19,188 nucleotides of DNA from Candidatus Aminicenans sakinawicola JGI OTU-1 (GCA_000493965.1 AWNV01000061.1:1-19188); one strand, 5' to 3'. Counted from the stretch's first letter, positions 7,026 through 14,734 are shown. Notes: generated by a model not told the origin, from the sequence alone. Numbers and translations are program-made.

Positions 7026-9824
7026 ATGTTTATTCCACTGCGTGTTCATTCTGTCTACAGTAAAGGGAATGGAGGGATAACTCTGCAAGAGATGGCTCTC
7101 TGGGTTCGTAAGAGGAAGTTTCCTTATGCAGCCCTGACAGATATAGAAAACCTTTACGGTTGGGGCAGATGGAAAAGGGCTGCTTTAGAAAGCGGGTTTA
7201 CACCGCTTTTTGGATGTGAAATAGGACTTCAAAAGAGAAGATTTTTATTTCTTGCCAAAACCAGGGAGGGATACTGGAATTTGATGGAAATCCTCAACAG
7301 CAAGCAAATAAAACAGACTAAAGGCTTGATTATTATCCTTATTCCCCGGCCCGGACATGAAGCCCCACTGGAAAATCTGGAGTTTACGAAGGGCGAAGAT
7401 TTTTATCTTGGATGCGATTTTTTTAACATCAAAAAAACTCGAGAATTGTCTGAAAACAGCAATTTGCCGCTAGTCTGGGCCAACGCTCTGAAATTTGTAA
7501 GGGAACCCGAAAGACTCATTCTCCTTCATGCCATTCATAAAAAGATTCCTTTTCCCCCGGAAAAGAATAAATTGGAAGGCCGTATGAAATTCTTCGGACC
7601 GGACCAGGGAATTCTTGCTCTCAGGAAATTTGGCTCCGAAGTGAGGGAAATCTTCAAAAATACATTTGAAATTGCTGAGAAATGTGAGTTTTCTTTTGAA
7701 AATATTGTTCCTGCTCTTCCAGAAGATCTTTTTTCCGCACCATTGCGTGATGTGGTGATGAGGAGGTTGAGGAGTCTGAAAAACCTTGGCTGGCAAGAAA
7801 GGCAGCGGGCCAGGATGGAGCTTGCTGTTGTCGAACGGTCTGGCTTTGCTCCCTATTTCCTGATTGTACATGATGTTGTCCAATTTGCCTGCCGCAACGG
7901 CATTCTCTATAACCTCAAAGGTTCAGGAGTCTCATCGTTTTTGGCCTATTTACTGGGGATTTCCCGGATCAGCCCGATCGAGTTTGACCTCTATTTTGAG
8001 AGGTTTCTGAATAATGGAAGAAGTGACCCTCCGGATTTTGACCTGGATTTTGACTCCAGGAAAAGGGATAAGGTTCTCTCTTATGTTCTTGAAAGATACG
8101 GAAGGGGCAAGACCGGAGCAGCCTGTGTATGCAGCCTTAAAAATTACCGTGCCCGTTCTGCCCTGTATGAGACAGCCCGTGCTTTTGGTCTTTCTCCTGA
8201 GGAATCCAGATCCCTGAGCAAAAAGGCTCCATTTTTTGCTGAGCCTGACTTCCTAAAAAAGGATAAGCCCCGCCCAGGTTACATGGAAATATGGAAGGCT
8301 GCAGCCGGTCTGAGTTCTGTCTACAGTGAGATCTCTCTACATGTGGGAGGTATCCTTCTGACGCCAGCACCCGTAAGCAGGTATCTTCCGTTGGCGAAAT
8401 CTGCTAAAGGATATGTTATGGCCCATTTTGACAGGGATGCTGTCAAAGACCTCAAGCTCATTAAACTCGATCTCCTGTCTGTACGGGGGTTGGCTGCTAT
8501 CTCAGAAACCAGAAAGAGGTTTAATGTCAAAAATGTTCCTCCTAAGGATGCAAGAGCTTTAAACCTGTTGAAGAGAGCGCAGACCATTGGTTGTTTCCAG
8601 GTGGAAAGTCCGGCTATGATGAATCTTCTTCGCCGTATGAAACCGGAAAATATTCATGATTTGACGCAAGCTTTGGCTCTTATCCGGCCCGGCCCGACCG
8701 AAAGCGGGATGAAACAAACCTTGCTCCGAAAACGGCAGGGTAAATCAGTCTGCAGGGATTTATTCATGGAAAAGATACTTCCTGAAACAGAGGGGCTTCT
8801 TCTTTACGAAGAACAGGTAATGCAGATTGCGGAAAGGGTGGCTGGAATGCCGCCTGAGGAAGGAGACTTACTCCGCCGCAGCCTGAAGAAAAACAGGGAA
8901 AATTCAACGCTTAAAAGAAACTTTCTTAATGGGGCAAAAGAAAGAGGATATAGTGCAGGTGAGGCGAAAAAGTTGTGGGAGACAATGAAGAAATTTTCTT
9001 CTTATTCCTTTAACAAGGCTCACAGTGTCTCCTATGCTTATATGGCTTACCAGGCTGTTTATTTGAAGGTTCACTACCCGGTGGCTTACATGACAGCAGT
9101 GCTCAATGCCGGTGGAGGTTATTACGGTATGGCGGAATACATCGAGGAAGCGAAAAGAATGGGAATAAAGATTTTAGCACCGGATGTAAACCGCAGCATC
9201 TACCGGTTTGAAGTGGAAAGCAGGAATATTCGAGTAGGCTTGACTTCTATCAAGGGGCTGTCGCTGAAGACAGTGGAAAGAATTGTAGAAGAGCGGAGAA
9301 ATGGAAAATACAGTTCGATTGAAGATGTTCTTTTCCGGGTCCATTTGACAAAGACAGAGCTTTTCTCTCTTATCAGGGCAGGAGTATTTGATTCTCTTGA
9401 ACCTCAGAGAATACACCAGGTCCTCCGTTATTTTAGAGGGCTTAAGGGGATGGAAGATGTGTCCGACCTGGATTCAAAACAGAAGGAAAAGATGCTTGTC
9501 GAATCGCTGGGTTTTGACCCCGAAGGCGATTCACTCTCGCTTGTTGCTGTAAGAAGGCCGCCTCTCCGGATAAAGGATCTAGTAAAATATACAGGGCAGG
9601 AGGCGGAGCTTATGGTACGGGTGGTGGATGCGCGTAGGAAGGTGGTAAACGGAAGTCAAAAATATTTTTTTCTTTTCGAAGATGAAACAGGGCTTTTAGA
9701 AGGAGTAGGAGAGAGAAAATGTCTGACTTTTGGCTCTCCTTCCGCCTGCTGCTTGAGAGGGGTAATCAAAAAAGACGGCAGTGGAAGTCCGAAAATTTTC
9801 GACTGCACCTTTTATCTGGATTAA
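7026..9824 (+). CDS. dnaE2: DNA polymerase III alpha-like subunit, short DnaE of the error-prone cassette type
   Basis: 932 residues, shorter than replicative DnaE (about 1,160) and usual DnaE2/ImuC. The PHP domain is present but eroded: the first HxH motif reads RVH (6-8) and the TDH motif reads TDI (38-40), so metal-dependent activity there is unlikely. The palm is intact: GSGVSSFLAYLLGI (299-312), the PDFDLD acidic cluster (Asp337, 339, 341), and a third Asp482 in IKLDLLSVR. GCFQVES and ALIRPGPTESGM follow. An OB-fold-like segment lies at about 865-925, and the tau-binding C-terminus is lacking. With dinB two bases upstream and LexA heading the operon, a damage-induced translesion role is inferred. 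The symbol dnaE2 is by context; it could be another DnaE subgroup. Confidence 0.85.
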   Translation: MFIPLRVHSVYSKGNGGITLQEMALWVRKRKFPYAALTDIENLYGWGRWKRAALESGFTPLFGCEIGLQKRRFLFLAKTREGYWNLMEILNSKQIKQTKGLIIILIPRPGHEAPLENLEFTKGEDFYLGCDFFNIKKTRELSENSNLPLVWANALKFVREPERLILLHAIHKKIPFPPEKNKLEGRMKFFGPDQGILALRKFGSEVREIFKNTFEIAEKCEFSFENIVPALPEDLFSAPLRDVVMRRLRSLKNLGWQERQRARMELAVVERSGFAPYFLIVHDVVQFACRNGILYNLKGSGVSSFLAYLLGISRISPIEFDLYFERFLNNGRSDPPDFDLDFDSRKRDKVLSYVLERYGRGKTGAACVCSLKNYRARSALYETARAFGLSPEESRSLSKKAPFFAEPDFLKKDKPRPGYMEIWKAAAGLSSVYSEISLHVGGILLTPAPVSRYLPLAKSAKGYVMAHFDRDAVKDLKLIKLDLLSVRGLAAISETRKRFNVKNVPPKDARALNLLKRAQTIGCFQVESPAMMNLLRRMKPENIHDLTQALALIRPGPTESGMKQTLLRKRQGKSVCRDLFMEKILPETEGLLLYEEQVMQIAERVAGMPPEEGDLLRRSLKKNRENSTLKRNFLNGAKERGYSAGEAKKLWETMKKFSSYSFNKAHSVSYAYMAYQAVYLKVHYPVAYMTAVLNAGGGYYGMAEYIEEAKRMGIKILAPDVNRSIYRFEVESRNIRVGLTSIKGLSLKTVERIVEERRNGKYSSIEDVLFRVHLTKTELFSLIRAGVFDSLEPQRIHQVLRYFRGLKGMEDVSDLDSKQKEKMLVESLGFDPEGDSLSLVAVRRPPLRIKDLVKYTGQEAELMVRVVDARRKVVNGSQKYFFLFEDETGLLEGVGERKCLTFGSPSACCLRGVIKKDGSGSPKIFDCTFYLD

Positions 9825-10024
9825 GCAGCGGTCAGATTCTTTTAGCTATGCCTTATTTGGAACTTATTTTTTCTGAAATTTAATCCGAGCGGCCCGACCT
9901 GCTCCCAGTTGAAATCCGCTAATTTTCTTTGCTTTATTTATTGACAATGATATATTGGGAAACATCTTTTCTTCGATGCAAATTAAATTAGCAAGTAAAT
10001 TGAGAAAACACTTCTGTGGGAGAA

Positions 10025-10594
10025 TCAATCTGATTTATGTTGTTTAAAAGAATAACCTATTCCAATTCCTGTCCTGAATCCTCCTAACTTTATTTTCTCA
10101 TCATAAGGTTTAGCATCAGCATTAACATATCTCACGAATAAATCGATATAAAATCTTTGTCCTAGGGTTATGTAGCTTCCCATTTCAATGTGGAATCCAG
10201 TTGTTGAGTCGGAGGTGTTTCCTATCGGAGCGTTTTCTTTAAAAAAATAAAAATCTACTCCGATTCCGAGATAAGGGTTAAGATTTTTAATCTCAATAAA
10301 TTTATACCTCATTCCAATAACAGTGGGGATTATCGAAAATTTTATCTCTTCTTTAGTTAATGTCGTTTTCCCTTTATCTTTGAAGTAACCCATTTCTCCT
10401 CTGAGTTCGATGTTTCTTGTCGCATCAAAACTGACAGATCCTCCGTATATCAAATTACCAGAGCCATAAGTATCTTTATATATAGAGTCTGCCACCGCGT
10501 AATATCCCAGTGAGCCTCCTACCTTGAATCCATCTGATAAAGCAAATGAATTTAAAAAAAACAAAGCACTAAAAATTATCAATAATTTTTTCAT
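10025..10594 (-). CDS. Small outer-membrane beta-barrel-like protein
   Basis: 189 residues with a Sec signal peptide (MKKLLIIFSALFFLNSFALS). The mature part has alternating beta strands with Gly and aromatic residues typical of OmpW/OmpA-like eight-stranded barrels: VGGSLGYYAV, IELRGEMGYF, NPYLGIGVDFYFF, FHIEMGSYITLG and a final strand FRTGIGIGYSF. The ATG at 10594 has a GGAAGGA ribosome binding site. Longer upstream starts are ruled out because the promoter lies at 10617-10645. The exact family and function are not recognised. It is a single gene, divergent from the methyltransferase operon, and supports an outer membrane in the host. Confidence 0.72.
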   Translation of the reverse strand: MKKLLIIFSALFFLNSFALSDGFKVGGSLGYYAVADSIYKDTYGSGNLIYGGSVSFDATRNIELRGEMGYFKDKGKTTLTKEEIKFSIIPTVIGMRYKFIEIKNLNPYLGIGVDFYFFKENAPIGNTSDSTTGFHIEMGSYITLGQRFYIDLFVRYVNADAKPYDEKIKLGGFRTGIGIGYSFKQHKSD

Positions 10595-10616
10595 TTTTCC
10601 TTCCGTCTCTAAAGAG

Positions 10617-10645
10617 TTCATACCAAAAGAAAAATAAAATGTCAA
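10617..10645 (-). promoter_or_regulatory. Sigma-70-type promoter of the beta-barrel gene
   Basis: On the minus strand TTGACA (10645-10640) and TATGAA (10622-10617) are separated by 17 bases. Transcription would start near 10610, giving a leader of roughly 16 bases before the ATG at 10594. Confidence 0.65.
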
Positions 10646-10709
10646 AAATATATTTACACTTGATTTAATGTTCTCGTATTATTGACAATTTTCAATATTT
10701 ATAGTTTTG

Positions 10710-10738
10710 TTGACAATAGGAATATTCGTCAGTATAAA
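10710..10738 (+). promoter_or_regulatory. Near-consensus sigma-70 promoter of the methyltransferase/HgcAB-like operon
   Basis: TTGACA (10710-10715), a 17-base spacer and TATAAA (10733-10738). Transcription would begin near 10745, which excludes the TTG at 10707 as start of the methyltransferase. A second TTGACAAT copy lies 28 bases upstream (10682-10689). Confidence 0.75.
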
Positions 10739-10772
10739 TTGTATCAGAAAACAGCTGTACAGACTAATCCTG

Positions 10773-11438
10773 ATGATTACTTATATTCTTATGAAAATCC
10801 TTGAGGCTTCTCCAGAACGCTATGACAGGGGAATTTTCTTTCTGACCCATGGAAGATTAGATAAAGTTTGTGATAGCTTAGCATCCATGATTAATAAAGG
10901 AGACATGGTCCTTGACATTGGATGTGGAACTGGAGCTTTGAGTCTCAGGGCAGCCCGTATGGGAGCCAGGGTCAGAGGGATAGATATCAATCCCCGAATG
11001 TTGGAAGTTGCACGTATTCGTGCTGAAAAAGCAAATCTCTCAGAACATGTTGAGTTCCTGGAAATGGGTGTTGCTGAGCTGGGAACAGAGGAATCGCTAA
11101 GCTTTGATGTGGTAATGAGCGTTCTTTGTTTTTCTGAATTAAAAGAAGATGAGATTTCTTTTGCTCTAAGAGAGGCAAGAAGAATTTTAAAACCCGGAGG
11201 CCTCTTACTTATAGCAGATGAAGTGAAACCCAGGAGGATTTATGCTAGATTAATTGGCGGGCTTTTCAGGCTTTTTTTAAAAGCATTAGTTCTATTAATC
11301 TACAGGTCAACGACAGGGACTTTGAAAGAATTTCCAGATAAAGTAAGAAAATCGGGCTTTCAAATCGAGTCGTTGAAAATGAATAATGCACAAAACTTTA
11401 TTGAACTGGTTGCACGGAAACAAGAATCCGAGGGATAA
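10773..11438 (+). CDS. cpaM: SAM-dependent methyltransferase, CpaM-like (corrinoid protein-associated)
   Basis: 221 residues from the ATG at 10773 (MITYILMKILEASPERYDRG). The frame opens earlier, but the promoter at 10710-10738 rules those starts out; ATG at 10791 is the alternative. Neither has a good ribosome binding site. It is a class I Rossmann methyltransferase: motif I VLDIGCGTG (46-54), Asp71 in VRGIDIN, and a later RRILKPGGLLLIADE. A hydrophobic, basic segment (GGLFRLFLKALVLLIYRS) near residue 160 could touch the membrane. Its stop overlaps the start of the HgcAB-like gene (TAATG), so translation is coupled. The N-terminal LEASPERYDRGI stretch resembles what I remember of proteins annotated CpaM beside corrinoid proteins. 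That it methylates the corrinoid partner is an inference. Confidence 0.78.
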   Translation: MITYILMKILEASPERYDRGIFFLTHGRLDKVCDSLASMINKGDMVLDIGCGTGALSLRAARMGARVRGIDINPRMLEVARIRAEKANLSEHVEFLEMGVAELGTEESLSFDVVMSVLCFSELKEDEISFALREARRILKPGGLLLIADEVKPRRIYARLIGGLFRLFLKALVLLIYRSTTGTLKEFPDKVRKSGFQIESLKMNNAQNFIELVARKQESEG

Positions 11439-12592
11439 TGAAAATCTTCGAATATATCATTTTCAACATTGTGGAAAGCCTTCTGAGGTTTTTCCCTGTT
11501 CCGTCCAAAACGGGCCTGGTGAAAATAGGCAATCCGGCAGAAGACTCGCCTGTTTTCCTTACATGTAATTATCATCTTACTGTACAAAGGGTTAAGTGGG
11601 CATTGAAGGGAAAGGATGCCTATCTTCTTGTTGCCAACAGCCGAGGCATCAATGTCTGGTGTGCTGCTTCCGGCGGTCATTTCACGAATCATGATGTAAT
11701 TTCTGTTCTGAAAACCAGTGGAATAGAAGATAAGGTCAGCCATAGAAAAGTCATCCTTCCACAACTTGCTGCAGCAGGAATAGAAGCCAGGGTCGTTCAT
11801 AAAAAGTCAGGATGGAGAATCATATGGGGTCCTGTCAATATAAAAGATATTCAAAAATTCCTGGGGAACAGACTCAATAAGTCACCGGAAATGAGAGAAG
11901 TGCAGTTTCCACTGTTAAAACGTATTGAAATGGCTGCTGCATGGGCTTTTCCAATGTCTATTGGGTTTTCTCTTATTACTTTATTTTTCTGGCAAAACAC
12001 CGCAATCTCAGTATTTTTTCTTGTCTGGGTGCTGTCTCTACTGATTTTTGCCTGTTTCCCTCTATACTCGCCTTTACTCAAGCCTGGGAAAAGAGAGAAT
12101 GCGCCAAAATTATTGGTTTTTAAGCGTTTTATGCTAATTATTCTCTTATTTACAGCCGTACTTACAGCTTTAATAATGTTCTGCATTTTGACCGGGAATT
12201 CTTCTCTCGAATTTATTATTTTTTGGGGAATTGCATCTTCAGTCATGGTTTTTGTATTAAGCATAGATTTGGCCGGCAGCACTCCTCTTCTTAAGAGCGG
12301 TCTCTTAGAAGAAAAGTCTTTAAGTGTTGTCATTGATACAGAGAAATGTAAAGGTTCTGCTTTTTGCATAGACGTTTGCCCCCGGAATTGTTTTGCAGTG
12401 GATAAAAGTGGCAGGACTGTATCTATATATCGTGCCGGCCGGTGTGTTGGATGTGGCGCCTGTATTATCCAGTGCCCGTTTGACGCCATTTATTTCGAAA
12501 GTGCAGAGGGTGACAAAATAGATCCCGCGACGCTGAGAGAATTCAAACTAAACATTTTGGGGAAACGCTCGATAAAAGTGAACAACCGCTAG
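11438..12592 (+). CDS. HgcAB-like fusion: membrane corrinoid protein with C-terminal ferredoxin domain
   Basis: 384 residues. Residues 1-145 are an HgcA-type corrinoid domain: VPSKTGLVKIGNP, SPVFLTCNYHLT, the cap-helix motif NVWCAA with Cys75 as expected cobalt ligand, VSHRKVILPQLAAAGI (100-115) and IIWGPVNIKDIQKFL. Four membrane segments follow (about 165-185, 189-210, 228-252, 257-277), and the last ends in an SIDLAGSTP stretch as in HgcA. Residues 296-353 form a two-cluster ferredoxin like HgcB. Cluster motif 2 is complete (Cys336, 339, 342, 346), but motif 1 has Ser307 where the second Cys is expected (Cys304, 310, 314). Canonical HgcA and HgcB are separate and read NVWCA(A/G)GK; here it is NVWCAASGG. 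By homology it would transfer a methyl group from cobalt to an unknown acceptor; mercury methylation is not established. Confidence 0.85.
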   Translation: MKIFEYIIFNIVESLLRFFPVPSKTGLVKIGNPAEDSPVFLTCNYHLTVQRVKWALKGKDAYLLVANSRGINVWCAASGGHFTNHDVISVLKTSGIEDKVSHRKVILPQLAAAGIEARVVHKKSGWRIIWGPVNIKDIQKFLGNRLNKSPEMREVQFPLLKRIEMAAAWAFPMSIGFSLITLFFWQNTAISVFFLVWVLSLLIFACFPLYSPLLKPGKRENAPKLLVFKRFMLIILLFTAVLTALIMFCILTGNSSLEFIIFWGIASSVMVFVLSIDLAGSTPLLKSGLLEEKSLSVVIDTEKCKGSAFCIDVCPRNCFAVDKSGRTVSIYRAGRCVGCGACIIQCPFDAIYFESAEGDKIDPATLREFKLNILGKRSIKVNNR

Positions 12593-12609
12593 AGTATTCA
12601 TTATAGGAG

Positions 12610-12631
12610 GAGGGAAGTTCTATTTTCCCTC
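12610..12631. terminator. Weak hairpin between convergent genes
   Basis: GAGGGAA (12610-12616) and TTCCCTC (12625-12631) form a 7-bp perfect stem with an 8-base loop. It lies between the HgcAB-like gene and the convergent DUF72 gene and overlaps the DUF72 stop. There is no clear U-tract on either strand, so terminator function is uncertain. Confidence 0.3.
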
Positions 12632-13516
12632 GAAAAGGTCAAGTTGCCCCCGTTTTATTTTCTCAATGATGTCATCGAGAATAGGATATTGTTTTAGAAG
12701 ACTATTTGGGACATCGAGTTTTTCACCCGTCAGCATGTTTTTAATTTGAAGTGCATTTGCCAGCGCCTGTCCTCTATAGTGGTTGTTTGTAATGACAAAA
12801 ACTTTTTTGCTTTTTTTACCAAGTTCTTTTATTTTTTCAAACCAGTCTTGCAGTTCTTCTTTAGTGTAGAGATAGTTGTAACGTTCGTCCCGGCCCGCGT
12901 TTTCTTTAAACCAGTTTTTATAATTCCTACCGTGAAGTCTTACATAGGAATATTCCGGATTAGTGCTGAGTGCACTGGGTTTGATAGAATTATGAAAAAT
13001 CGGCTGGTCGATATTGCAGAAACATACTTTATATTCTGATAGAAGGTTGTAGAAGTCAGTCGTGTCCCAGGAGCCGTGCCTGACTTCAATGGCCAATGGA
13101 TAACCAGCAAATAGTTTGAATAACCTGATTAAATATTCGGTATGAGAATGCGTGTTGGCAAATGACCAAGGGAATTGTAAAAGTATGGCTGCGAGCCTGT
13201 TTTTTGCCTCTAAAGGCTCAATACCGAACTTAAAATTATCCACATCCTGTTGGGAAAACCCTTTTCTTTTATGAGTAAAAACCTGGTGAAGTTTGACGCT
13301 GAAAAGAAACTCTGTTTGATTTTCCACTTTTTTTGTCCAGGAGAGAGATATTGAGATTGCTGGAGGCCTGTAGAATGTACTGTTTATTTCGACAATATTG
13401 ATATACTGCGTCAGGAATATCAAAGAATGAAAATTTGCCCCTTTTTTTTCGGGGTAAACAATTCCTTCCCAGTCCTTATAACTCCAACCTGCTGTTCCAA
13501 CATAATATTGTGTCAT
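12620..13516 (-). CDS. DUF72 (YecE-like) protein
   Basis: 298 residues, full length for the family. DUF72 hallmarks: VGTAGWSYKDWEGIVYP (6-22), VEINSTFYRPP (42-52), FLFSVKLHQVFTHKRK, ILLQFPWSF, LAIEVRHGSW and YVRLHGRN, then a NNHYRGQALANA stretch. The fold is a TIM-like barrel related to the AP endonuclease/xylose isomerase superfamily; the biochemical role of DUF72 is unknown. The C-terminus ends GQLDLFEGK, and Gln291-Phe295 match the sliding-clamp-binding consensus QL(S/D)LF exactly. The ATG at 13516 has no strong ribosome binding site, and the gene is divergent from buk. Confidence 0.87.
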   Translation of the reverse strand: MTQYYVGTAGWSYKDWEGIVYPEKKGANFHSLIFLTQYINIVEINSTFYRPPAISISLSWTKKVENQTEFLFSVKLHQVFTHKRKGFSQQDVDNFKFGIEPLEAKNRLAAILLQFPWSFANTHSHTEYLIRLFKLFAGYPLAIEVRHGSWDTTDFYNLLSEYKVCFCNIDQPIFHNSIKPSALSTNPEYSYVRLHGRNYKNWFKENAGRDERYNYLYTKEELQDWFEKIKELGKKSKKVFVITNNHYRGQALANALQIKNMLTGEKLDVPNSLLKQYPILDDIIEKIKRGQLDLFEGK

Positions 13517-13635
13517 GCTGATTCTATTTTATATAAATATTTATTAATATCAAATGCAAAAAAGATTGCTAAAAACTTATTTTTATATTATTATTTAAAC
13601 TAATTTTTTTCTTCCTAATCGGGAAGGAGGGAAAG

Positions 13636-13674
13636 GTGAATTCAATCTTTTCCTTGTCAAAAAATGAAATTTAA
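13636..13674 (+). CDS. Possible 12-residue leader peptide before buk
   Basis: GGAGG (13625-13629) is the only good ribosome binding site near buk. It is spaced correctly for a GTG at 13636, which opens a 12-codon frame (VNSIFSLSKNEI) ending with TAA at 13672-13674. This frame overlaps the first 11 bases of buk in another phase, so it could couple translation into buk. It may also be chance. Confidence 0.25.
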   Translation: MNSIFSLSKNEI

Positions 13675-14734
13675 TATTTTTGTTATCAATCCAGGTTCTA
13701 CTTCCACGAGAATGGCACTCTATGAGGACGAAAATGAAATATTTCTGGAGAATATATTTCATCAGTCATCAGAAATTGCTGGATATAGCCGTATTATAGA
13801 TCAACGGGAATTCAGGAAAGATTTAATACTCAATTTTTTAGTAAATAAAGAAATCGAATTGAGTACTCTCCATGCTGTAGTAGGAAGAGGTGGCTTGTTA
13901 AAGCCGATTCCTGGAGGAACATATAAAGTAAATAAAAAAATGCTCCAGGACTTGGAAACAGGTATTCAGGGTGAACATGCATCTAATCTGGGGGGCATTC
14001 TTGCTTATGAAATTGCATCTGTAGCTGGGATACATGCATTCATCGTAGATCCTGTTGTTGTGGATGAATTTGATGATGTTGCAAGGATTACCGGCATTCC
14101 AGAAATTAAGCGGCGGAGCATATTCCATGCTTTAAACCATAAATCATGTGCAAGACTTGCAGCCAGAAAGTTAGGCAAAAGTTATGATGAATCAAACTTT
14201 ATTGTGGCTCACCTTGGAGGAGGTATTTCAATATCGGCATTTAAAAAGGGCAGAGCCATAGATGTGAACAATGCACTGAACGGTGAAGGCCCTATTGCTC
14301 CGGAACGGGCTGGGACCTTGCCGGCATGGGACCTTGTTGAGCTTACCCTGTCAGGAAAGTACAACAAAAACGAGCTTAAAAAAATAATTACCGGGAGAGG
14401 CGGTATGGTAGCCCTCCTGGGGACGAACGATATGAAAGCTGTCCTGGAGAGAATAAAAGAAGGAGATAAAAGAGCAAAACTTGTATTTGAGGCCATGGCA
14501 TATAAAATAGCAAAGGAAATAGGAGCTTGTGCCGCTGTATTGGCCGGCAATGTTGATGCCATAGTTTTGACTGGAGGGCTTGCTTATTGTAATAAGTTTA
14601 TAGTGCAAATTAAAAGATATATCTCGTTTATAGCAGAAATATTTGTCTTACCTGGAGGAGATGAGATGAAAGCTCTTGCGCTTGGAGCTTTACGTGTCTT
14701 GAAGGGTGAGGAACAATTAAAAGAATATGTTTAA
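13664..14734 (+). CDS. buk: Butyrate kinase
   Basis: 356 residues, normal for Buk of the acetokinase/ASKHA family. It converts butyryl-phosphate (or branched acyl-phosphates) and ADP to the acid and ATP. Motifs: phosphate loop INPGSTSTRMALYE (8-21), VVGRGGLLKPIPGGTY, LGGILAYEIA, HALNHKSCARLAA, the nucleotide-binding VAHLGGGISISAF, GEGPIAPERAGTLP, and IVLTGGLAYC near the C-terminus. The ATG at 13664 has no nearby ribosome binding site; translation may depend on the small frame at 13636-13674. It is 18 bases upstream of ptb, with which it forms the classical Ptb-Buk route from acyl-CoA to ATP. Confidence 0.93.
   Translation: MKFNIFVINPGSTSTRMALYEDENEIFLENIFHQSSEIAGYSRIIDQREFRKDLILNFLVNKEIELSTLHAVVGRGGLLKPIPGGTYKVNKKMLQDLETGIQGEHASNLGGILAYEIASVAGIHAFIVDPVVVDEFDDVARITGIPEIKRRSIFHALNHKSCARLAARKLGKSYDESNFIVAHLGGGISISAFKKGRAIDVNNALNGEGPIAPERAGTLPAWDLVELTLSGKYNKNELKKIITGRGGMVALLGTNDMKAVLERIKEGDKRAKLVFEAMAYKIAKEIGACAAVLAGNVDAIVLTGGLAYCNKFIVQIKRYISFIAEIFVLPGGDEMKALALGALRVLKGEEQLKEYV

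Noticed and set aside
9825..10024. Terminator or small RNA between dnaE and the beta-barrel gene
   Set aside because: I found no stem of useful length followed by a T-run; a TTGACA at 9941 lacks a good -10 box and points into the 3' end of the opposite gene.
11851..12489. Minus-strand frame of 212 codons opposite the HgcAB-like gene
   Set aside because: No recognisable domain and no ribosome binding site; the plus strand holds conserved corrinoid and ferredoxin motifs here.
11438..12592. Calling the fusion a proven mercury methylation protein (hgcA)
   Set aside because: Gene fusion, changed cap-helix residues after NVWCAA, and the Ser in ferredoxin motif 1 make that function unproven; HgcAB-like is the safer name.
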